Source: Paralichthys olivaceus (lineage: Eukaryota; Chordata; Actinopteri; Pleuronectiformes; Paralichthyidae). Taken from it: a stretch of DNA of 64,000 nucleotides. The number at the start of each line of letters is the position of its first letter. The first letter of the stretch is position 1. Positions 55,630 to 64,000 of the stretch are shown here, one piece after another. The notes under the pieces are model-generated. The model did no database searches. It had not been told where the DNA came from and was given only the letters and a program-made list of their open reading frames with translations. The stretch covers positions 21,176,001-21,240,000 of the forward strand of contig NC_091093.1 of assembly GCF_024713975.1 (NCBI RefSeq), given 5' to 3'. The translations under genes were made by a program, and so were the position numbers.

Positions 55630-58600
55630 ACCACAGTTTGGATTCTTGGTTTTATTGAAGCCGGGGGTCTGATAAACATTTTCCTTATCTTTGTCGGTGT
55701 AAGAAGCGAGAATCCACACGGCAGCTTAGAGGCTACACAATTGTGTTTAAGTCATACAATCAAACTTCTCAATTAGTTCAGGACACAAAAGGATGCAGCC
55801 AGCCACGTGTTTACAATATCATGATATCCTGAATACAAAAAGTACTGGAAGCAGAAGCTCTGTAGTCTCACATCGATGCAGACTGTCGATAGTGGTCGAA
55901 GGCAATTCAGTTAGGACGTGAGGAGGCAGTTGCTTTCAACTGACGTCCGAGTACAAAAGTTAACATCATCTTGTCATTGTTCAATCTTAGAAGCAACATC
56001 CAATCTTTATGAAGAGTTAAGTGCAACTTGGAGACAGAGCAGCATGAGAGCGCTTCATTCCACTCAGCTAAATGCCAAATTCAACAAGTGTGGTCATGTT
56101 TTGTTAGGAGAGGTTAGGGGGACGTTTCAAAACTCTTTTTCTAACAAAGTGTTTATGGGCAAAATAATATAGATATTAAAACAAAACATGCCTGTGTAAG
56201 ATGTAAAAACATACAACGGGATGCTTCGCGAGCAAAAAAGGACAACCCTGAAAATGAATGGACATTTATTTGGTTTATCTACTTCAAGATGTCCCCGAAA
56301 AAAACATCCCAAGTGTAATGACAATCATTTCTACAGGACTGATACTGAACGTACAATCACAGCAGAAAGAAATTATTCCTTAGTTAACCACAAGGGGCAC
56401 TTTCCATAACTTAAGCAGCAAATGCAGGTAAACAACGCAGTTTTAAGGTGTAGGTTAAATTCTATGTTCATTGCTAAATTATCTTAAAAGGCAAGAGAGA
56501 GAAATATGCATTCTGTGTTTCAACTGTGGCAACAGGGAAATGATACAAGTGTCCATGGCAAAGTGCTAAATTAAACATGTGGTGGTTCTGCTCCTGGCTG
56601 TTTTGAAAATTGTGCTTTATCCACTTAGGCAACAAACCCTCAGGTGCACGTCCCACCCAGTCACAACAAATAAAGAGAAAATTAAAAACAATAAGAGCTT
56701 CATTTTGATCAAAAGTAAATCATAATAGTTGAGTAGCATCATGCATAAACGTTGTGGTAATTCCCTTACAGAGTAAATGACGTTGAACCTAATTGCAGTG
56801 TATTTCTGTACCACTTCAGTGAATTTGTCAAATTCTATCAGAACACAATTATAGCAGGTTTCTCTTTTGAACTCTCACATCGCAGATATGGTCGAATAAG
56901 GCATTTTTGGGGGATGTTAGTCAAAACAGAGATCATAGGAAGGTCTGAAATGTGGAATGCAAGAGCTCCATGCAACAGTAGGACAAAAAAAATGGCCACA
57001 GATTAATCCTATGGATGATTATCATCTATAAAAGCAGAAAATAGTGACTACTATGTATCTTTGGTTCCATGTTCCAATTCCCGTTTTTTCCTTTTTGCTG
57101 TTATTTGAATAACAAACAGCTGCTCTCTTCACACATCCCATTTATCTGTGAAAGCTACTGATGTTCATTATCCATTGGATTAAGCCGGGCCTTGCATACA
57201 GACTCAAGAATGATAACATACACTTAAATCTGATTAGATCATGGATCCATGAAACCATAAATATTATTACAGATGATTTGATATGGTACAGTTAATGGTT
57301 TTACTTTTAAAAAATGAAAAGAAATTACATAACACAAATAAGCAACCCCCATAAGGACACACAAATGAATTAGAAGCATTCCTGTGAAGGCAGGGCGCCC
57401 AGCAAGACAAGCTGTTAGCTGTACATTGAAGGCAAAGGTCGTTGTTTTAAAAAGGGCATCGAAAGAGACAGAACGAAAAGATCTGTCGGGACAAAAACTG
57501 CTTTCCTACAGGGATGTGTCTCTACAACTACTTCATGTAGAAACTGGGAATGTTGTAACTGACATGCGAAGTACAGTGTGAATAAAACATGTGAAACCAA
57601 AAGAGGACAGTGCCGTCAAACACTGAACAATACAACATCTCATTTTGTTCAAACCACAGAGAAATGTGTGTGTTTTGGCTGCAAAGCGAGTGGTTTCAAC
57701 TACAGCGAGTGCTCTTCTGAGGGACCCAAAAAGTTCCACAATGTGGTCTCTTCTTAATATCAGCAGCCTTTACAGTTTCGTATGAAGGCATTCAATCTAT
57801 TGCTCTATTAAACACTATCAACTAGGCCACAGACATGTTTCATTCTGAAAAAGAACAGTGACCACAGGCTTGTTGTACATTTAAAAAAATGTAAAATGAA
57901 ATAAATTATTTGGATGACAAGAAATGGGACAAAAACTTTAACCGACTGTGCTACAGGGCTTTTCCTCTTATGCAGACGAGCACCTCTACTAAGACACGAA
58001 CAGCTAACTGCGAGGCACTTAGGAGTTATAGTAGGAAAGATGCTGCCCAACCCCCTCCCCAAATATACATACCTGTAGCTAAAGAAGAAATTCTGTTACA
58101 ACCTCTACACCTGTCAATTGCCAACCAGTCTCATTTAGTCAAAGAAGCCATATTCAGAATTTGGACAGAATTGCATTTTGTACAAAATCAAGATTAAACT
58201 GAATAGACTTTTTTTTATTTACAGAATCCTTCTAGATGACGAGGTCAAATGATATGAAATGCTGTCAGCTATCTGGACTTGTCAAATTAGTGTCATGACG
58301 TCAGTGGCTTTTTATCGTTATGTGTTGCAGATCATGATGTTGTTTCCTTAAACTGATAAATGGTGCACAAAATAAAATAAAAAGACGGAACTTTGTATAA
58401 ATACATCAGTATCATATTCAACATGTTTTTTTTGTTTTTTTACATACTACATATGTTTGCAAATATTTTAATTACTTTTTTCAGATAATATATTTGTTGT
58501 TTAAATACCTTTCCAATCGCAACCGAATTCTTTCCATCAGATAAGCTGAACCAGAGGCCACCAGAATATTTCCACTAAACCCATGAGGAGAGCATGTTCT

Positions 58601-58950
58601 ACCCAGAGACCCGGGGTGCCTGCAGCCCAGCACATCAGGCTGGCTGCCAGGGAGTGTGCACACATTTCCATCAACTGACATCCCTCACAAAAGAACATTT
58701 ACACTGGAAGAGAGGACAGACATATAGCCAAGCCTTCAGCGGGTTCCATCTCATTAACATCTCCATCTTTGTCACTTCTCTCTTCCAAACTCACCAGAAC
58801 ACCAACATATCTGATAGCATCTCAAACTCATTTCACCGGAACCCCTTTGTGTGCCGACTGATAGACATTGGGAATTTGGTCGTTATTTAAAAAAAAATGT
58901 ATTTTTCCAGAGTATTAACGCAGTGGACGATGCAGCCGTTTTTGTTGCCT
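55630..58950 (-). other. Likely dync1li2 3' UTR (3.3 kb)
   Basis: Downstream of the dync1li2 stop on the minus strand there is no further exon. A good distal poly(A) signal (AATAAA on the minus strand, plus-strand 55651-55656) is followed by a TGTGGTTG GU-rich element. A proximal AATAAA lies at 58214-58219. A long 3' UTR is known for mammalian DYNC1LI2. Confidence 0.55.
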
Positions 58951-61900
58951 TCACGCTTCGTTTTCTGTCGGCGGTGGTATGTTGTTAGCTGAAACCATGG
59001 AGTCTTGCTTTCGAGTCATCCTGTCCAACTCAGCCTGGACATCAGTCAAACCCGGCTTCTGCCCTTGGGAAAAACAGGAGACAAAGCCCAAAAGTAATCT
59101 CCTGTAGTTTCTGTGTGTGTGTGATCATAAAAAACAGTTTTCTATGGCCAGCAAGCAGAGAGATGAGGGGGTTGGATGGTGATGCGGTCCCATGCTGGAG
59201 CTTGGTGGCTCCCTGCCACAGTTAACACACATGCAAAACTAATCATTGCACAAAGGAATCATGTACTCATGCATTATCCTTTCAGCTGGGTCTCACAGAG
59301 ATGTTAACACTGCTCAGCACTGGAACAACAAGTCATGTCAGAGGTCTCAGACACAGAGGTGAGTTATGCGATGATTTCCTTGATATTTCACAAACAGTAT
59401 TTGATTTTGTTATATTTACCAAATATAACAAAGTTTTAAAAAAACTTTCCTGGAACTGGAAAAAGAAAACGTGCAAAACAGCCGAGGTTACTAAAATAAA
59501 ATAAATTAGTTGAGCAAGAAAGATGTGGGACATGGCGTGGAGTGAGTGACATTAGTTTCATGAGGACACTGATGGTTTGAGGTTTGGTGCATACAGGCCT
59601 GTCACAAGTTCCCTTGGTCGACAGAAGTTCAGTCAAAGAGAAAAACTTTTCTTTCTCCCCTGTTTTAAAGTTCTTTTTCAGGCTGCAGAGATAAAACTCC
59701 AAACAGGAAAATGCTCCACTATCAACAAAAGGCTTTGTTTCTAACTCCTGTTGTCTTAAGACTGCATGTTGTCAATGCTCAGAGATGGATCGAGAAGCAC
59801 ACAATGTCAATAACACAACTGTTTTGATAAAAGGAAAACTGTAGACCTGCAGGGAACAAGTTTTTAAAATAGAGTTTTTTGCGAAGATAAGAGGGGAGGG
59901 GCACTGAAACAACAGGTTTTACCTGTTTTCTTGGCAGACCCTTGCACTCCAGCTCCAACTGCTCCAGCTCCTGGGCTTCCTGGGGACCCAGTCTTTTTAC
60001 TCAACAGACTGTTGAAGAAGTTAGCCAGCACTCCCTCATTGGCAGCCCCCGCTGCATGAGAAACATTGCATTGTAAATCAAACCTGCTTTTCTTTAAAAT
60101 GTCTCTAGAAAATGGTTAAAAAGAACAAGATTACAAACACAACTTGCATATATTTTTACTAAACAACCATCACCCACAAAACTGAAGAAATGAGTTATTG
60201 CTTTGAAACTTCCTCCCAGTCTGCATAAAAACTGAGTGTTCTTTTATAATGAAATGCTTCAAGACAGATAGATGCAGAGGTGATTGTCATTATGTCACAA
60301 TCTGAATTCTACTCTGAAACCTGAGACTGTGCTCTGCTCCAAAAAGAAGACTGGAATTATTATCCCATGTCAAGACAAGGGGGGGAAGCTGCAGGTGGTC
60401 CACATGTGGTTATATACAGTGTTGTGTGTAAATTACTTAACATTATAGTCACTTTTAAATCAAATGCAGTCAATGACTGAAAACATTTGGTTTGTGTGAC
60501 CACTGACTTGTAAGTTTGTCTCAGAGGGTTTTCTAATCTTTACAGACATATGACTCCCTCCATCTTAAGTATCTTTATGCTCTTGATATGGATTAGAAAA
60601 TATTCAACAAAACCTCCTTTACCAGGAAAATATTTATTGTCAGACCTCTAATAAATCTAGTTACAGCCAAGATTCAAGGTGGAAACCCCCCGACTACACT
60701 AAATGATGGAGAGAAAGTTAATATTTCTGCTCAAGTGTGGCCACCTCAGGAGGTGTGCTGGAATGTAAAGGGTGAATTATTTTAGCTTTTACCACTTGGG
60801 GGCAGTATTGCAGAAAATGTGTTCATTTTACAAAACATCACAGACTTGAATAATTGTGTTCAAGGCAGTTTTTTGCATGGGTGTAAACATTTTATTAAAT
60901 AACTGTGTAATATGACAGAGTGTTCTGAAATCAGTCGAGAGAATTAGGTCACCCACTGAGACAACTACAGAGCACTGGATTTTAAAAATCACAGTCACTA
61001 GATGTCCAAATATACAACCACTTAGAGCTCCTACCTTTCATGTTAGGGTCAGGCTTTTTGACCGCAGCCATTGGTGAGCCGCTGGTCACGGTGGGTTGGC
61101 CAGCTCGACCCGCAGGCCTGGGAGACGCTGATGCTGGCCGTCCTGGAGACTCCTGCAACACAGAAATCCAGAGTGAGACTGTGACCACAAACAAATCGCT
61201 CAGATTGAGTATCCAGAAGGAAACATGATACAGTTCAGAGAAAAAGGAAAACAATTATCCTCCAGTTTGAAGGGAGGTTAAGACACTTACTGTTGCCCCT
61301 CTCGTTGGTGTGGCTGGCTGCTTTGCTAACAAAGACTGGAGAGAAAAAACAGCAAAGTTTCACTCAGACCTCAGGCATGGATTTCCAACATTTCCATTCA
61401 GTCAACTGGAAGGCACAAGGCCAAAATTGGCATAGCTCTAAAAAAAATTTGAATTTTCTGGAAATGTTATTTTATTGATACAGACAGTATTTACAATAAT
61501 CTAATTTGCGAAAATCTGCACTTGTATCACAGACAGGAACTGAACGCAGTACAATCTGTAATGTAGATAAATAAAGGGACATTGGTGCATTCAAACAAAA
61601 GAGAAGCTGGAGACTCAGTTGAGTATTTTTTTACTTCTTTTCTGGTTTATTTATCCACAAAATAGGAAGTGAATGCAACATTACTCATAAGGTGGAAGAT
61701 TCAAATGTTCCCCAGAACATGATTACAATAAACACTATACAAGATCACCAGCTCACTAGCTGTTCGCTAAATTTGAGCCCAATGTGTTTGTAGGTTTTCA
61801 AGAAATCTTAATACCATCTCACGTTATCCAGTTTCATCAGGAAATTAAAACTTTTTAATTTAGAAAACTTGCCTTAATGCTAACACAGGTTTTTTTTTTT

Positions 61901-62999
61901 TAGTAAACACACTCACTCTCAATTGCTGGAGAAATAAATCATTAAATATGCAGAAAAGACACTCTTACCTGTTGCTTCATCAGAAAAACCTGCTCATCCT
62001 CTGCATTTATCTCTTTATCATGAACCAGCTGCAAAAAGAGCAAAACAGAAAGAGAGCCGTAGAAAAAGAGGGTAACATTTGTCAATGGCAGAAGGCCCTG
62101 AAATAGTTAATGCTGCATGTGGTAATTTATTGGCTATAAAAAAAATGTATTTTCAGTATTCACATTGTCATACCTTCCGCACTGGAGGCTTTGTGATAAA
62201 ATCTTCAAAAGGATCTTCGGGTCTGACTGTTGTGAAGTTTTCATGCAAAATCCCAATTTTCTTCTCATTATCCCATCCAGATGGACTAAAATATAAGACA
62301 AAGGCAGATTACAGGAAATGCAAACTATACATTCTGTTTTAGATAAGTAGCTGGTGGTAATATCCGCTGGTAGTCACTAACATCTGATATTTTCCATCAT
62401 GTCCTATGTTCTAAAATGGGACAGCTTTTGACTCTGCTGCCTGTGACAGTATAGATGTTCAGTTTAAAAAAGGTATAGAGGTAATGTCAGATCTCCTGAG
62501 CAGGCCACATGGCTTTCATGGTCCTGCCACACAAGCCAGTAGCCAGTCAGTCAGCACAACTGAAAAAATGTCCCGTAGTAATATTTGATAATAACTAAAC
62601 AAACTAAACTAGAGCATCACTTACATGAAAACTGCATCCTTCTCCACCACTAAGGCAGGTGTGGTGAACTGGAAGTCATAAATCTTGTGTACTAAATATT
62701 TGTAAAGCAGATCCAGGTTCTTCTCCTCTTTGACTGAGGTGTAGATCAGGCCGGCGCCATCTGTTCACTTCAGTCAAGGCAACAACATTAACTGATTGAT
62801 TGAGGATAACCAGAATACCATGAGCCATATGAAACTGATGAAGGGCCTGCTTATGTTTGAACAGTCAATGTAAATCTAACAGCTTAATATGCATTAAAAG
62901 GATACACTGTAAGCAAAACCGCCTGATGTTGGACTGGATGAAATCAAAGTGCTCCTCTCTGTAGTCATGCTCCTTCTCTAGTACGCTGATTGAGTCACA
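58951..62999 (-). CDS. dync1li2: Cytoplasmic dynein 1 light intermediate chain 2, C-terminal half (partial)
   Basis: Eight terminal exons on the minus strand: 62906-62999, 62625-62760, 62174-62285, 61969-62028, 61291-61335, 61035-61152, 59923-60051, 58951-59063. Phases agree and they code the last 268 residues. The first exon starts [20 protein letters not shown], at the end of the GTPase-like domain. [60 protein letters not shown] and KKPDPNMK follow. Next comes the conserved adaptor-binding helix region [20 protein letters not shown], and the end is [15 protein letters not shown]. These match DYNC1LI2 rather than LI1, and adjacency to cmtm4 agrees. The protein links dynein heavy chain to cargo adaptors through its disordered C-terminal half. 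Upstream exons lie beyond the right edge. The first intron seen inside is U12-type. Confidence 0.95.
60792..60805 (+). promoter_or_regulatory. CTCF-like motif CCACTTGGGGGCAG
   Basis: One base off the core consensus, in an intron of dync1li2. Confidence 0.3.
62761..62905 (-). other. U12-type (minor spliceosome) intron of dync1li2
   Basis: Minus-strand donor T|GTATCCTTTT is the exact U12 consensus. The 3' end reads TGCCTTGACTGAAGTGAACAG, so a branch-point box one base away from TTCCTTGAC sits 13 nt before the AG. Only this junction gives LQYGAGLIY. Confidence 0.85.
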
Positions 63000-64000
63000 C
63001 TAGAGAGAATAACAGAGAGAGGGAGAGAGAAATATTTTGATGAGAGACAATAGAATGTCAGCATTTACAAGTGAACGAGGTCACACTGTGTTCTGCATCT
63101 TTAAAAACAGTCGACGATAATTGTGTTTTCTGCCGTGTCTAGTAGGAACAAATAGATTTTATTCTGAGACACAGACTCCGACCTATGAGTCTTTAGTAGT
63201 TAATACTGCACCATTAAATGAATACTCTATTGTCAGGACTCCACAGACAAACACCTGCCAAAGTACACAAAACCACCTCTGTTGTCGTTCCAATTACAGC
63301 AGGTGTCTCCAGGACCACATTTTTTTACCATGACAAACACACACAGACTTACAGGTGAGAACACAACCAGTGGCACCATCACAGCTGGTCAAAAAAAAAA
63401 TCAGAGAGAAGCAGCAATAAAAGCACCCACATTCCAAAGCTTCTGCATTATTAGATGTCATTAAAACCACCAGAAGTGTTTAGTTGTTCTTGTCTGTCTG
63501 CTGACAATCAATTGGCTGGCTGCTGTACGTGTACCTAATCCTCTTAACACTTTAATAGGAGTTGGTGTAAATCAGAGTGCTGCTTGAGCCACAATTTTAT
63601 GTCTGATCCTCACAGAACAGGGGGGCAGCTTTCTCCATTAGTCATGACGAAAGAGATGAGGTTAAATTTAGGACTGAAATGCAGTTTTGCAATCATATGT
63701 CAAACCATTTTTGACCTTCTTTTTTAGTTTTTATAGCCAAAACAGTTATAAAAGGCTCTTCAATAATCTTCCGCAAAGCCAAATACTGTGACAAGAGCTA
63801 AACAGAGGCACTTAAAGAAAAAAGGCACTTTCATCAGTTTCTAGTCACAGTGAGCATGTGAAGCTCTGCTGATGGCAACACTGTGTTTTTCAGCACTGCT
63901 CTTTGCCTGGAGGATAAAGGAGCACATATAATACCAGCTTTCTATTAGAGGATACTGCCTCACAAAGCACAACATAAAACTAAAAGCATGAATAAAAGTT
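63000..64000 (-). other. dync1li2 intron running off the window
   Basis: No exon matching the more N-terminal dync1li2 sequence is seen in this kilobase on the minus strand. It is AT-rich, unremarkable intron. Confidence 0.6.

Overview
This is a vertebrate nuclear genome window, almost certainly from a percomorph-type teleost fish. Genes are split into many short exons with GT-AG introns. Long AC/GT and CT/GA microsatellites are frequent, and the intergenic DNA carries teleost-style SINEs and small non-autonomous transposons. There is no operon-like gene packing, CRISPR array, phage or bacterial mobile element. Gene names rest on protein similarity that I recognised by eye from exon translations, supported by gene order. 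No database search was run.

Layout: 1-4.3 kb holds no confident coding exon. It may be the 3' flank of the next gene upstream, which human gene order predicts to be cbfa2t3, and it contains a duplicated ~330 bp segment. Next come pabpn1l (+, 4296-7061), trappc2l (-, 7573-9277), and galns (+, 9776-28579, 14 exons, complete at 521 aa). trappc2l and galns diverge from a ~500 bp shared promoter with three CACGTG E-boxes of the TFEB/CLEAR type. Then follow a cklf-like MARVEL gene (+, 29367-30653), cmtm3 (+, 31337-36051), cmtm4 (-, 40927-53871, complete at 208 aa), and the 3' half of dync1li2 (-, 58951-62999, continuing beyond the right edge).

The genes form two blocks. In human, PABPN1L-TRAPPC2L-GALNS lies at 16q24.3 and CKLF-CMTM3-CMTM4-DYNC1LI2 lies at 16q21. 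Here the two blocks join between about 28.6 and 29.4 kb. The proteins do not form one pathway. They cover germline or embryonic poly(A) binding, ER-Golgi tethering (TRAPP), lysosomal keratan/chondroitin sulfate degradation, MARVEL-type membrane traffic proteins, and dynein cargo adaptation.

The most interesting points are regulatory or splicing-related. Two introns, in trappc2l and dync1li2, carry textbook U12-type donors and branch points. The trappc2l-galns promoter has three CLEAR-like sites. A (TG)n tract abuts the galns exon 2 acceptor. The cmtm3 and cmtm4 poly(A) signals face each other within about 50 bp. The large galns introns contain unique, homeobox-site-rich stretches that look like conserved non-coding enhancers. 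I found no evidence of an undescribed multi-gene system.
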